Below are positions 1 to 13,020 of a DNA stretch of 64,000 nucleotides, one piece after another. Both the position numbers and the translations under genes were made by a program. Source of the stretch: Anoplolepis gracilipes (Eukaryota > Arthropoda > Insecta > Hymenoptera > Formicidae); the NCBI RefSeq assembly GCF_047496725.1, contig NC_132973.1:9275233-9339232 (forward strand). The letters are read 5' to 3'. How positions within the stretch are numbered: the first letter of the stretch is position 1; the number at the start of each line of letters is the position of its first letter. The notes beneath the pieces were generated by a model. It ran no database searches, was not told the DNA's origin, and saw only the letters and a list, made by a program, of their open reading frames with translations.

Positions 1-1548
1 ACCCAGCCCACCCGCGCACGGTTCACTCGATGTCCGACGACGCGTAGAATTGTTCAATTGACCCAGAGAAAAATATTCCGCGGATTGATGACTGACAGCT
101 CGGTGAGACGACGTGTGTTTGTAATTGGCCTCGGATTTTGCCCCGTGCGTGCGCGTATATTTCGGCACGATTGTCGCACGCCCACCACATACGCATCGCC
201 GATGCCGCGCCGCGCCGCGCCGCGCCCGTGCGGTCTCGCTCTCGGGAAATATTTTTTTACAATTTCGCGCCAATTGCCGGGGATGATATCGACCCGATAT
301 AGTTTCGCCACGTAAGCGCAAACGTCGGCCGTGCGTTTTCGCGTACGTATTAGATTCGGCCCCTCCTTCGCGAGAAATTACAACAAAAAAATATACCGTT
401 GCAACATTGACAGAAATCGTCATGAAAAATTCGAATTATATGAAACAGTTCGCGATACTTTTGCACACACGAAAAAAAAAAAAAGAAAAAAAAAGAAAAA
501 AAGAAAAACCCTTCGTGATATAAAATATAGGTATATATTATTTTTTTTCTGGGGATGCAACGTAATATTGGTAAGCATACGCGTTATAAATAAATCACGA
601 TACAGAAAGGTGCATGGTACTTGCGAGAATCCCGTTATAATGAAAATTAATTTCGTAATAAGCTCGTGTTGAAATGAAGCTTTTTCATTGATTGCGCGTT
701 CCGCGCAATTTCCGAGCGGGCGAGCGAACGCGCTCGCCGATCCTTTTTCGTTGTGAAATTCCATGCGAATCTGTTTAATGGCTCGCTCGCAATCGCGAAT
801 AAACGCGAGGACGAGCTTTTTGCAATACGGCATGTACATACGCACGTACGTATGTACGAGTCGTACATATATGATTCGCGACGACCGCACGTTCGTCGCA
901 CGCGCTCGCTTTGTCACACGATGGCGAAAAATATAAAATTAATATTGTATCTGGTCCGCTCGCTACCTTTTTCCCTCTCTTTCTATCTAGGTACCTTTTG
1001 TCGCGATAATCGCGCGATATTGAATCGTCATGAGGCGGGTAATTTTTTTTCCCGTATTCAGAGACTGCCGGCCGTGCCGCAGCCCCGCTAAAATACCAGA
1101 GTCAATATTTTCGAATATCGGCCGACGTTTGATATTTGCAAATTATATACGTGCGAGCGAGAGACTCGTATCACCGGTCGACTCTATTCGCGCGCGCGCG
1201 CGCACCAGTTTATATTGTAAAAGAGAATTCAGCCAATAAATTTAATGCAACGCTAATTTAATCGGAGGAAAATTTCGTCGGGAAATTTTTTCGGACCCCC
1301 GCTAATTAATGAGCGTGCCGGAATGCCGCGCTCTCGCGAGTCCGCTTTTATTGCGAATCGCGGTGGCTTTATTCCAGCGTGGCGACGGGGTCGTAGTAAT
1401 TAAATGCAACGCGCGAACGTTGCGCGACGCATTGAATTAGCAGAATTGTTTCCGAGTTTTTTCCTTTTATTTCTATCTTTTTTTTTATCGACTAGCGCAG
1501 AACCTGCTCTCTCAAACGCGATGTCCGATCGGCAAAGTCTGTCCTTAC
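1..1548. other. Non-coding CpG-rich stretch
   Basis: No exon is supported here. The block holds an A-rich run at 471-508, alternating CG at 1189-1203, and scattered CpG-rich sequence. Overlapping open frames on both strands (for example 331-672 plus and 420-917 minus) run through the A-rich tract as Lys/Phe runs and look spurious. Confidence 0.6.
471..508. repeat. A-rich tract with G interruptions
   Basis: Runs of A broken by single G residues at roughly 5-15 base intervals. A simple sequence tract read directly from the sequence. Confidence 0.9.
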
Positions 1549-1619
1549 CTTGAGAAGTCGTGCAACTCATCGTCGTCGTGCCGTTTGGTCCTCCGTTCTG
1601 CACCGGTGACGGATACGAC
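1549..1619 (-). CDS. Candidate internal coding exon, 71 bp, unknown gene
   Basis: On the minus strand an acceptor ending TTCTGTTTTAG (AG at 1621-1620) precedes a 71-bp segment that ends CAAG and is followed by GTAAGG (GT at 1548-1547), a good insect donor. Of three frames one has a stop and two are open. The frame with one leading base reads SYPSPVQNGGPNGTTT then MSCTTSQ, a Ser/Pro/Gly/Thr-rich composition typical of linkers in regulatory or RNA-binding proteins. Length 71 is not a multiple of three, so skipping it would shift the frame. A T29 tract at 1664-1692 lies upstream on this strand as A29, so the pyrimidine tract is only the short stretch next to the AG. I do not recognise the protein. 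Partner exons were not found, so the parent gene could extend either way. Confidence 0.38.
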
Positions 1620-1661
1620 CTAAAACAGAAACGACAGAACGCTTATAACGCAATCTTTCTT

Positions 1662-1663
<2 letters not shown>

Positions 1664-1692
<29 letters not shown>
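1664..1692. repeat. Poly-T tract, 29 bp
   Basis: Uninterrupted T29 preceded by CTTTCTTTC. Simple homopolymer. Confidence 0.95.
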
Positions 1693-1695
<3 letters not shown>

Positions 1696-1980
1696 CACGT
1701 TCAGGTTATTTATTTTTAAATAAATAATTTTTAAAATTCATCATCTATTAATGAAAGAAAACTTTTTTAGAGGTACATATGTAATCACGATCACAATGCT
1801 GGAAAGATTTCGCAAAAAGAAACTGTGTTAAGAAATTATTTTTGCGCAATCGATATCTACGTTTCGATTCGTAACGCTTTAGTCACAATGATTAATGTAT
1901 CATCATTATTTCATCATTGGTTATTAAAAATATACTGAATATTGTCATTGCACTTATCGCAAACTATTTTTGATTTTCAG

Positions 1981-2024
1981 AAGCGGATGTTGCGGGACTT
2001 CATTGTGCGGTTATGCAGCAACAG
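1981..2024 (+). CDS. Candidate 44-bp microexon, unknown gene
   Basis: On the plus strand the acceptor TTTTTGATTTTCAG ends at 1980 and is followed by 44 bp ending CAACAG, then GTAATA at 2025. All three frames are open, so the coding phase cannot be chosen. One reads ADVAGLHCAVMQQQ, another KRMLRDFIVRLCSN. It is on the opposite strand to the candidate exon at 1549-1619, only 361 bp away, so both can be real only if two genes overlap or nest. The splice borders are good, but a segment this short can arise by chance. Confidence 0.22.
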
Positions 2025-2814
2025 GTAATACTGCTCGATTATTTAATAATAAGCTATCTTTTAAGATTTAACGGTTTGATCGAATATGAATGGTCGCATA
2101 GTTAAAATCGGAGAGTAGAATGGTGGTAGATTACCATAATTCCGGCGTATAGTTATTTAATCAATCTTAAAAGCGTGTGTGCATATAATTTCGTAAATTT
2201 AACTTCTCGTTAAAACAACCAATCAATAATCTAGGAGCTAATTACGCATTATTTCAATATCCCTTTTGTCGGCGTTTTTCCAACATAATTTAACATTTTA
2301 TCGAATTTTCCTTTGATATCGAAAATATCGAATATTACATTTGACAAACCCGTTACGAAAGCGGTACTTAATTTAATTAATTTTCAAATTACCTGTAATG
2401 TTCTTTTAGTTAGCTCTTCTCTGTCATACATTTAAAAGGCAGAGCCAGAAACGGTTTTTCTCTAATTAAAATTTCCATAATGTAATTGTCCTTCATTAAG
2501 ATAGTTTCTTGCATATGTTTTCGTTTATATTGTGAAAACAAAAAAGAGATTTTTTTTTTTTAAATCTCAATTTGTGTTTATCACGATTTTGGAGATTACG
2601 TCATGCGTTATTCCTTATACATATATTAATTTCTTGCGGTATATATCACGTAAATATCGTGCTGCCATATTTCCTAAAGTTAGTATACAGACAAGACAAG
2701 TGAATGAAGAGACTCGGCAAGTTTTATAAGTTTTAGTTCATGCGACGTAACATGGTGCCCCAACTTTACTTCGAGAGAGTTTTTCCTTTCATTTCATTAA
2801 AACTTCGCGCCGAA

Positions 2815-2846
<32 letters not shown>
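2815..2846. repeat. (AG)n array followed by a G run
   Basis: (AG)12 at 2815-2838 merging into nine G residues at 2838-2846. Confidence 0.95.
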
Positions 2847-3206
2847 AAGAGGGGGACAGAAAAGAAGCTTCGCGCAAGGTTGGTTAAAAAGCGTTGCCAC
2901 GAGACGGCGGTTATCGAAGAATAATTATTGTTGTATATATTATAAAAAAAAAAAAAACCGCGCACAACGTACACAGGAAGCGCGATAAGATGTACAACGT
3001 AATAACGTCTAATTTATGTCCAACTATACGACGTATCGATCTAGATTACGTCACGAACGAGTAATAAAGATATGCATTAACAATTTGAATACGATGCCGA
3101 TGCAGTGATAACACGTGCAGTTTTACGCGACTTTATTCAACGGGGCACGATACGTCGCTTTTTATTTATTCGCAATTAATAAAAATATTACGAAATTCTT
3201 TGTGGA

Positions 3207-3213
<7 letters not shown>

Positions 3214-3239
<26 letters not shown>
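3214..3239. repeat. (AG)n microsatellite
   Basis: Perfect 26-bp dinucleotide array. Confidence 0.95.
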
Positions 3240-3410
3240 CGTAAAAATTATTAAAAAAAATTAATGTTGATAAACGCAAAGTGCAGATGGGCAATTTGCA
3301 TTTATCACGATGAAACGTCGATTTTTCGAAATTTATCTTTCCGATGTACACACGGACCACTCAATTAGGGATTATTCGAAGAGGAAAAAAGAAATGTCGA
3401 TTTATAACAG

Positions 3411-3432
3411 CAGAGAGAGAGAGAGAGAGAGG
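3411..3432. repeat. (GA)n microsatellite
   Basis: About 22 bp of GA repeat, followed by GGAAAGGGG. Confidence 0.9.
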
Positions 3433-4946
3433 AAAGGGGTAGGTCCCGTTCCATCTCGCGCGATGGTAAACGCGCATGCCATTTAATTGATTGTGCCGGG
3501 CCGCGGTCGCGCGCGCGGCAATTATGATCGCGTCCTCTCTCTATTTCACCGTCCCTCTGTCTTCCGACTAATTATGAGGCACGTCGCGCGGCGCACCGCG
3601 TTGTTGCCACCCGTCGAAATCGTTTTGCACGGATTACAGATATTATCGGGGCCGCGAGCCGCGAGCGATATTAGAGCCGAACGACACTTAATTATCGCGC
3701 GCAGTCAAAGTCGAACATTGTCCTTATGAAGTGTCGACTACTTAATTTGTTTTATTAATATTTTCTGCGCCTTGAGCTGCCCTCTTTTGAGATTGTTGCC
3801 GATACAAGAGGTAGGTCGCGATTACAGTGCATCGGACTGCATTTATTATTTTCATGTAGATTAGGACTTATAAAATAGCGCGACGTGCTGACGTCTTGAT
3901 TGATCGTTTTTAAAGTTTTCCTTGTCCCTTATGCCGAGTTCAAGGAATTTATCGTCTTTAGATAATGTATGTACGTATAATTTTAGAGTTAATAATAAGT
4001 AAACATTATCTACGTTTGACTGTAAATTATACAAATTATCTCTTTATGCTTGATGTATGCAAACAGTAACGGACGGTTTTTACAAATGTTGCTTATCATT
4101 TAGAAGGCGAAAAAAATTATGAATAGTTTAATAACGACAATTACAATTATTCAAGGAAAAAAAAAAAGAAACTCAGCGACAAAAAAATCATTTGCGGTGC
4201 GTTCTAATAAGGTAGAATGAGATGCCATTGAAATTATAAATAGCGAAAATTACAGAGAAGGCATTGCGCATACGCGCGAGGTATAATTATATATCTTGAA
4301 AGTAGCTAATCACTTTGTTTTCCGTATGCAAAAGAGTGCGCAAAATGTACCTCGTCGCGATGTCCTAAATGAGAAACCGACAAGTTTCTCTATTTCTTTA
4401 CGACTTTAATTATTTTCGTGGAAATACGATTGATTATACAGCGTGTTTTTTGTTGTTGGAACATTTCGCGCAGCGATCGTTTGTCAAAAATCGATGGCGA
4501 AATAAGATGATGGAAAATCGACGGGCGCGAACCGGAAGAAAAGACTTTCGATATCTTGCAATTTCTCATTTGAGCTTGCACGAATGCAAACTCCATTCCA
4601 GCCGTCTGCGGAATCAGCCAATTACGGTCTTTGACGTTATTGAGCCTCGCGCGCAGAACCGAAGTGCAGCAATGTCAGGATTAGCTAATGAGGCGAGATT
4701 ATCCTCATGGGAAGTCGCAATTAGCGGCTTAATTCGTCTCCGAATACAATCAGACACGATCAGATTCCGTCTCTTCGAGCGACACTTGGCGAATTTCACT
4801 CGAGTAATATCACGAATGAATAGATTTTCACTTTCTTGAAGGAAGGAAAATCTATTTTTCGGATTTTTTCACTCAAGTTTCCCGCCGTTCATTCGTCATG
4901 CTTGCACGCTCGTAATCTTTTATCGCCTATTTATATTTAGAAATTC

Positions 4947-4971
4947 AAAAAAAAAAAAAAAAAAAAAAAAA
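4947..4971. repeat. Poly-A tract, 25 bp
   Basis: Uninterrupted A25, followed by A-rich AGAAATAAAAAG. It could be an old retroposed 3' end, but no element body is recognisable upstream. Confidence 0.92.
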
Positions 4972-6946
4972 GAAATAAAAAGAAAAAATAGATAGAGAAA
5001 ATTGAGGAATATTTTTTTTCTTTTTTTTTTAATTGAAAAAAATATCCATTTATTAAAAACTGTATGTCTCAACGTTTAATGCTCATTGTGAGTATAAATA
5101 TATTGTCGAGTAACAGTAAACTTGCGATAACGTATATTTACATTTACAATATACGTATCATAGCAAAACGGTAAATCATTTCTGTTACACCCTCGTGCGA
5201 TTCGAGAACGTGGGGGCGTGATGGACGCGCGGAAGAGGGGTACGGATATAATAGTAATACGTTGGCAGTCATCGGATTGGTTTACTCATGGATGAAGTCT
5301 AAAAGCTCTGTCATCCGACACTGGGGAAAGTCATTCGATGAACCATTGACGTCGATCGGCGGCAGTGGTGGCGGCGACGAGTGTAGGCTACAACAACGGT
5401 AATGCCTCCCGACGCGACGCTGCGTGGATCGTTGTTGTCGTTTTCGGCTTCATGCGATACGTGTAATTCAGCCGCACGGATTCAACGACGGCGCAAATAT
5501 TTTGTGCGAGACTAAACGTAAATATTGTGGCACGCGCGGCGATATTTAATATCGTGCTCATGCGGCTCTCTTTTCCTATATTATTTCCGCCTATATATAT
5601 ATATTATAAAAGCCGGATGCGCATTTTCGAAATCGTGGACAAAAACAGGGGCGCGAATTGCGCGCCGCCGGCCGTGTATGTATTGCGCGAGCCATTTTAA
5701 TTTCATATCTGCGCATTCAATATCATTTTAGCGCCGCGAGCCGCCAAACCGGAGCTAATAGGCGAAAAAATGTTTTTGTTGTCGACGCATTAATATGGGA
5801 GAGCCGTGGCGTTTTTATCGCGGTGATATCAATTTTAAAGGCTATCACTCGAGAATATTTATTCATTCAGATATTTTCATCTCTCTCGAACAATGCGAAC
5901 GAAACGGGATTCGGTGCACAATCTATATCTTTGAAACGCACTATTTTATTACATATATATATATATATATGTATATGTGGAATTTGTGCAAAATTTTTAT
6001 GAAAATGACGATACATAATGTAAAGAGGAATCTTGATTTAAATGATGTAAGAATTTTAATTATGCGCCCCTGTGTGCTCTATTTTATCATCTACCATCTC
6101 AATTATTTGATATATTAAAGGATGCCGCGGAGAGACTTATTATTATTAGCGCACTAACAGGAATTTCGCTTTTTTATGTTCGACCAGTATAATCCCAACA
6201 GTATTTTGTATAACTTGTAGAAAATAATTTCTCTACACAACTACGAATTTAATCGGACACTATTTATTTCGTAGAGAAATACGTTGCATGATATATCAAA
6301 TCTCTTTCCCATTGCTGTCTAAAAAAGTATTCTGGTTAGAGATTTTATTGAATAATTAATTTTTATTTTCGTGTAACAAAAAAGAATTAAATTTTTTTAT
6401 ATTACACATAAATGCCTTGCACACAGTCGTTATAAAAAAAAAAAGAGTAGCAGTTGTCACATTACAAAAAAAAGGCAGAATAAATTTATTAACATTTATG
6501 TATTAATTTATACCGTTTCGCGCGTCATTCGTCAACGTACAATTTATAATCTCGTTATCTACGTTTCTTATTCCGATCGCCGATTAATAGCGGCCTCGCA
6601 ACTAATGGCCCACCGAGCCGCGTTGTAATTGATAAAACACCGGGTACCGCAAATGATTTCAACCCGTTTAATCATACGCTGTCTCTCAAAGTGTGTCTTG
6701 TCTCGAATCGTGTGCATGACGCACAACGACGGCACACATTCGCGATTGTGAAATTACGAAGCCGGTGTAACAGGAAGAAAAGAAAAAGGCAGAGACCGAG
6801 TTGCGACCAACTCGCGTAATAACGTCAAGTCGTGGGCCTCATAATTATCTCATAGTATCATAATTATCATAACCCGCGAAAGAGAGAGAGAGGAGAGAGG
6901 GATTCAACATTCATACCGTTGTTTTCCTACGCACGTTATCCCATAA

Positions 6947-6962
6947 GGGGGAGGGGGGGGGG
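6947..6962 (+). repeat. G-rich run
   Basis: G5 A G10 in 16 bp, with a purine-rich tail. Potential quadruplex former. Confidence 0.85.
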
Positions 6963-8753
6963 AAGAAAGAAAGAGGGGAAAGCGTGGGGCTCTAACCGTG
7001 CAATTACAGCGCAATAGTCTACCATTATCTAGAGACAAGTCTATCAATATTACATGACCGCGTCTGGATGAAAAGGAAAAAAGTTTTCCCGCACTCGCGT
7101 GCCTTCTTTCTTTACGCTTTTGTCATCTTTGACGAATCGTTCTTCTCTTTCGTGCGGCTCTCAAAACCGCGAAACACAAATTGCTCGATGAGCCGCGCGA
7201 AATTTTTGCAACGTAGGATTCGTGTTCTCTTTGTTTCTCTCTCTTTCTCTCCATATGTATTTTTAAAATGTTTACGTCAAGGTTACGTGTCTCAAGGACG
7301 TGTTCTTTTTTTTCGAGTCGGACACTATAGCACGTTACACAGAATTGCGCAGAGTGCATTAAAGCAATTTGCAATGTACGCGTAACGGAAATAATGATGG
7401 ATTTCAAAATTAATGTTGATGATTCGGACCATTCAGTTATTGTCATTTATCTTGTCGTCGGAGGGAGATAGAGAGCGAAACGTGACGCTCGGCAAGATCT
7501 GTTTCAACACGTAGTGATTCATATGAGCCAGCTATACGCGCTCGTCTGAAAGGCGTATCTACAAATTAACTCGTTTATCAGCCGTTATCTATCTATGTCA
7601 AAGGAACCTTCGAACGTGTACACAGCGCGTATTCGCCGATAAGTTTTCGTACAAGGTAAACTGAAATGAAACTTAGCAAATTACAAATTAAATCAGCGTG
7701 AAATTTCATGCGGGTTAAATTGAAGACAGATATACATTTTGTAATCATTAAATCTAATGTTAATATAATACCATAAATTTTGTAATTTTTTTTCTTAAAT
7801 AACCGCATGACAGTTTCGTTCTCTATTAATAAAATTCACTTGAAACAATTAAGATTATTATGAATATAAATAGAATGGTGTTTATATTAAAAAAACAATT
7901 ATATTCTGTAATTGTAGAAAAATTTCTATATACTTTGCGATAATTATACAATTGTTTGCGTTTGAATTTTTACTCAAATCATACGTCTTACAGCGTGTAA
8001 ACGTTTAAAAATTACAACATTGTGATATATAACAATAACGTGCATGAATGTTTAATACATTACATAAATTATTATATATGCACATAAACTAGATTTATTT
8101 CGTTTTGCGTGACACCTGGGGGAATTGAAACTTTAATTATACAAAATATGCATTATAAATGATGAGGTACTTGTGATCAACAAGCAGAAAAACATATCTT
8201 ATAGCTGCGAAAGACAAGGCAATGCGACAGAAAAAAAGTCAATGACGGCGAAATAGTTACGTAAAATGTCGCAGCTGACAGTCTTTACGATTCGATAAAA
8301 CGACCGGAGCGGATTAAGTTAGATTTATTTCCTTCCGTGAGTTGTCAGAATCATTCGTTGCACTTACTTCCATAACAAACATTTATCCGTTGACGACCTC
8401 GTTAAAAAAGAAGAAAATAAGAAAGAGTTTCTCTTTTCTTTGTGTTTTTCGCCACAAGGATGAGGGTACCTGATGTATAACTTGCAGTAAATTATGTTAT
8501 CATATTGTTTGCGAGAAAAAAATTCTTTAATGATATATAAACTCTCTCTTATACTGCATTCAGATGAGTCATTTTGAAAACGATGAGAAATCTTGAAAAC
8601 GAGAAAAAATATTTCGCAGTCAGTGTTGTTTTACAATTTTTCAATAGAGGTTTTTCATAGGTATTTAATGTAGATAGCTTCCCTCTAAGTTTGTTTCAAC
8701 CAATGTTGTAATCGAGATATGAGTTTGTAGATACGCAATTATTTTCTACTTTG

Positions 8754-8774
8754 TTTTTTTTTTTTTTTTTTTTT
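8754..8774. repeat. Poly-T tract, 21 bp
   Basis: Uninterrupted T21. Confidence 0.93.
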
Positions 8775-10369
8775 GCTGCAACATCAATTTATGAAAAACC
8801 ATTATGCAATTATATCATCTCTAAAAAAAAAAGTTTCTCACGTAAATGGGAAAAAAGAAATATAGCTTGCTGTACATTATCCATGTTGATTTAAAATTTC
8901 ACTTTCTAAACATAAGAAAAATTAATAAGATTCTAAGTAATTGATGCAAATTGATAAAGTATAATTAATCTGAATCTAATCAATTTTTTCGGCTCTTTCG
9001 GTCGATTCTCTATCCCCAAAGAGGTTTTGCTTTAAATACGTTAACAACTTCCTCCACAGTGGGATTTACTTTTGTAAAATCTTCTATATGTATATCGTGC
9101 AAAAAAATACGCCGTTAAAATACGCTGCTAATCCTCATAATTGTTGTACGCGTGTTTCCGCCTCCGTCGGAAAAGTTTCGACCTGCTGAAAAGAGGAAGA
9201 AAAAATTGTATCTGCGGAAACATTGCCATGACATACCGCTCGTAAAAGCATAGTTTTATAAATGGCAGATTTTCGCACTGCAACGCGTTGAATGATGCAT
9301 TTCAGGGGACATTATTACTTAGGAGAGCTTAGACCAGTGCATTTTTGCATCATCTCGTAATGTTTCGCGTTGACTTATTTGTTTGCAGAAAAATATCTCC
9401 CAAGTGCGTGCAACGCGGTGAACTTTTACAAATATTTTATTAATATATTATTAGTAATTTTTGAGATATATTTGTATATTTCATTAATAGCAGAATGTTC
9501 CACAAACTATCGTGCAAACTTTGTCAAAAATGTAAACACGATAATGACGCGATAGTTTCTAATTTGTAAGTGATTAGTGTCATCCAGTAATATTGCATGC
9601 TAGAATTCGCACATTCAATTACATCTACACACATACACACACATTGATCTGTCATCTGTTATTGATCTTCATAGCACATATGATATTGATTTTCGCCATC
9701 CTCAGCTGATTTTATGTTTTGATTTCTCCTATACCCACATATATTGCAATAACAATTAACAAGTTTATTATTAATAGCAAATCTTATATTACACACTCAC
9801 TCTTTTCTTTTATTAAAAATATAAATAATTGATTAATTAATCCGCTTAAAAAAAATATTAAATTTAATGTAATTAATCTATATGTATGTAATTAAAGACT
9901 ATTTTTTTTATTGGAAATACTCATAAAGATTAATGTATTTTTATTATTTTTTTCAGTAAAAAATTAATATTATTACGGAGTCAAATTAATATTATCAAGT
10001 AATATTAACATTACAATTATCTCTCTGCAATTATTAAAGTTAAAATATTATTTTCTTCGTGAAAATTTGAGAGGAAAAAAATATATAATAAAAATTAAAT
10101 TTTAACACTTTTCCTATCAAAATCTCAAAAATTAATTTTATTCATTATATATTAATTTAATTTACATTATAAATTTAACACGTGCATTTTTATTTTATAG
10201 TATGTAAACTCACTTTAGACAAAAATCTATAATTTGCGATAAAATTCTAGGCAGAACTCTATCTAGAAAATTTTATATATCATAAATGAAATACAGGACA
10301 CACGCACGCGAGAAAGTAAAATAATACATAGTATATAAAAATAACATGTCAGAATACACGCATATATTA

Positions 10370-10390
10370 ATACGACATAAATTGTCGTAT
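10370..10390. repeat. Short inverted repeat
   Basis: ATACGACA at 10370-10377 and TGTCGTAT at 10383-10390 are perfect reverse complements around a 5-nt loop, in AT-rich surroundings. Confidence 0.75.
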
Positions 10391-11751
10391 ATATAAAAAT
10401 ATAACTATAATTTTCTTTATGTTGATTTCTGTCGCAAATTTAAGTAATAATAAAGCAGGTTTAAATATTTCGAGGCAGAAATATGTGATACGTATTTTTC
10501 GAGGCATACGACTGTTGTTTACACGCGATCACCTTGTTGTCATTCGCGCACATTATCTTACAAAACGCGAAACGTGATCGTGACAAGTGATCGAACTGAT
10601 TAAAACACATTCCCTTGATACAAGCAGTACATTCGCTTCTTATTACGTTCTCATGTGTATATACATCGTGATCTTCTCTACTCTCTTATATTTAACGCTT
10701 GTAGTTTTTACATTGCAAATTTAATGCCTGTTTTTTAAGTCTAATTCCGTAAATGTATCAATCAATATTTAAAAGCAATTCAGTACATATTGACGTTAAA
10801 GTGTGGCTAAAGAAGGTCACAAATATTATGTAATATACGATTATGTGAGTGTATTATTTCCATATTCGTAGTAAAAATACTCAATATTGTCTTCGAGTAT
10901 AAATTGCATATGATTAATCACGAGGAATTAATTATAAGTAATTGTGTAGTCTGGAAATGGTAATTTATTCACAGATTAAACATATCGTGAATTTATCAAT
11001 GCATTTCAGAGAAAAGAATATTAAGAAAATGGTTAGCAGTTTTCAATAATCGATAACAGATAATAAAATACACATGTACAGTAACAATGACAGATCGATA
11101 CGCGCGTAATCACGCGGATTCTACGCAATATCATTGACTAACGATCGCTTATAATTCAGAACCCATTACAATCTCAATATTCAGATTCTCAGTGTTAATT
11201 AATCTTTACAATACACCCTGTTAAAGTATTCTATAATAGTTGCATGTGGAATATCCTGTATATTGTCAGAATGTGCATAGATATATCAAATGCAAATTTA
11301 ACGGGAGCACTTTCCGAATTTTTTCGCGTAGCTACACGCTGAGAATATTTTCTATTCGTGATATTCGTCAAATCTTGTGCACGTCCGGGATACTTCACGT
11401 CATATGATTTCATGATTTCATTTCGTGCAGCTTTACAGCGAGAAGGGAAGCGGTTTCTCGAGCGTTCTGAGATAGAACGAGGAAGATGATAGAACGAAAG
11501 GTTTTCGCGTAACTTTGACGCGTAACTTACATCCTAGTGTACATCATCACCAAGAGCGACGTACCTATGCACGTCATTCAAAAATTTCGAGGAAAAGCAA
11601 CTTGTTTGAATGTGCTTGAGAAGCGATGACGAGATGCGGAAAAATGACGTGCTCCGCTTTTACATTTAATCTTTGATATGTTTTTCGAATTAAAAATTTT
11701 ATAAGAATCAAAAATACGCTTGAAAAATTTTAATCAGTCGTCTTTATTCGC

Positions 11752-11753
<2 letters not shown>

Positions 11754-11787
<34 letters not shown>
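11754..11787. repeat. Poly-A tract, 34 bp
   Basis: Uninterrupted A34, the longest homopolymer in the window. No retroelement body is recognisable beside it. Confidence 0.95.
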
Positions 11788-11790
<3 letters not shown>

Positions 11791-12543
11791 GGAGTTTCGT
11801 GTAAAACAAAGGAGATGAGAGGAACAATGTACTGCGAAGAGCGCTCATAATTGTAATTTGTCAAGTTTGCTTCTCGGACTGTTCTTGCACACAACTATGG
11901 CGGTTCCTAAGGTCGCACAGGCAAGAACGAGATAAAAGATATCGCCAACCTCCGACGTACAGTCGCCGGCAACTACCACGGCTTACAATTAGTCGTGGAA
12001 TTTTACAGCTGTAGATCGGTATATACATATATAAGACACAAGGTAAAAAGGTGAATTAAACATTATAATCGAGTGATATTTAACGAATATAAATTGATTT
12101 TTATATTGTAAATTTGCTTTTACTGGATATTATTTTGAACGTATTTCTCTAGAGGCTATTAAAGAAATTGATTTAGAGGTGTTTGATAAATCGCACTGCG
12201 ATATATTAAATCCATTGAGCGTCAGTGTCATCGGTATTATTCATTAGTCGATTACGATCGATACATAGCGATTTAATATTCGCGGTCAAATCGAATAACA
12301 CATTCGATGCAGGAAACTGATGGCAGTGATGAATATCGAGAGATTAATGCAAAAGTCATTACAAACATCATATTTATTCATGCATATTTACAGTGTAAAG
12401 GTTAACAAATCTTGCGACTCTAATTCAATGAAAAAATTGATGAGATTTTATTTGATTTGCGATGACGCGGTAAGGAATATGACAAGGGAATAGGAAGAGA
12501 ACTTTTCTTTTTCGCTCAATTAGAAATGATAAAAAAAAATTGG

Positions 12544-12568
12544 ATTTTGCATCTATAAAATGCAAAAT
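12544..12568. repeat. Inverted repeat with POU-octamer-like arms
   Basis: ATTTTGCAT at 12544-12552 and ATGCAAAAT at 12560-12568 are perfect 9-bp arms around CTATAAA. The arms resemble the POU octamer ATGCAAAT with one extra A; a regulatory role is inference. Confidence 0.6.
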
Positions 12569-12797
12569 AGCTCTTGAATCGGCACATTTGGCGGCGCGGC
12601 CTTCTTTTTCCGCGTTACAGGACCTAAAGCACGCCGGGGGGCGAGCTTTTGCAATTTAAAAATCGAGCCACCTTAGTTACTCGCTCGCTCGTGAACTCGC
12701 TCGAACACGCTCGTCGCGAATAATTCCGCCTCACGGCCCACCTACCCCCCTCCGGCAACAATGGCGACTCCGAAAATTCTCTGGTGCTGCTCGAAAA

Positions 12798-12819
12798 CGG
12801 TATATATGTATATATACCG
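12798..12819. repeat. AT-rich palindrome
   Basis: CGGTATATAT and ATATATACCG are perfect 10-bp arms separated by GT. The right arm runs straight into the CG array. Confidence 0.85.
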
Positions 12820-12866
<47 letters not shown>

Positions 12867-12868
12867 GA
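12818..12868. repeat. Compound (CG)n(GA)n microsatellite
   Basis: About nine CG units at 12818-12835, then GA repeats to about 12868 with a TA interruption. The alternating CG segment is a potential Z-DNA former. Confidence 0.92.
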
Positions 12869-12930
12869 AAGCCCGGTACAGTCGCCAACAACGCGTCGCT
12901 GCGGAATTTCGGCTGGCCGAAGAAGAGAAG

Positions 12931-12975
12931 AGACGAGACGAGACGAGACGAGACGAGACGAGACGAGACGAGACG
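12931..12975. repeat. (AGACG)9 pentanucleotide tandem repeat
   Basis: Nine perfect copies of AGACG followed by a variant AGATG. Translated it gives a D-E-T-R-R repeat, but the flanks show no gene. Confidence 0.93.
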
Positions 12976-13020
12976 AGATGAGAGGAAAAGAGCTGCTTTA
13001 CGAGCGCGCTCAAGAAAATG

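Larger units (their letters stand above)
2025..12600. other. Gene-free stretch with simple repeats
   Basis: I see no supported exon. It contains GA arrays near 2.8, 3.2 and 3.4 kb, homopolymers at 4947-4971, 8754-8774 and 11754-11787, a G-rich run at 6947-6962, short CA stretches near 9.63 kb and AT-rich sequence from about 7.6 to 12.5 kb. The largest frame (4369-4839, plus) has no recognisable domain. Confidence 0.6.

Noticed and set aside
8461..8490. Sequence resembling the complement of insect miR-12
   Set aside because: GTACCTGATGTA matches, but the rest diverges and no hairpin partner is visible.
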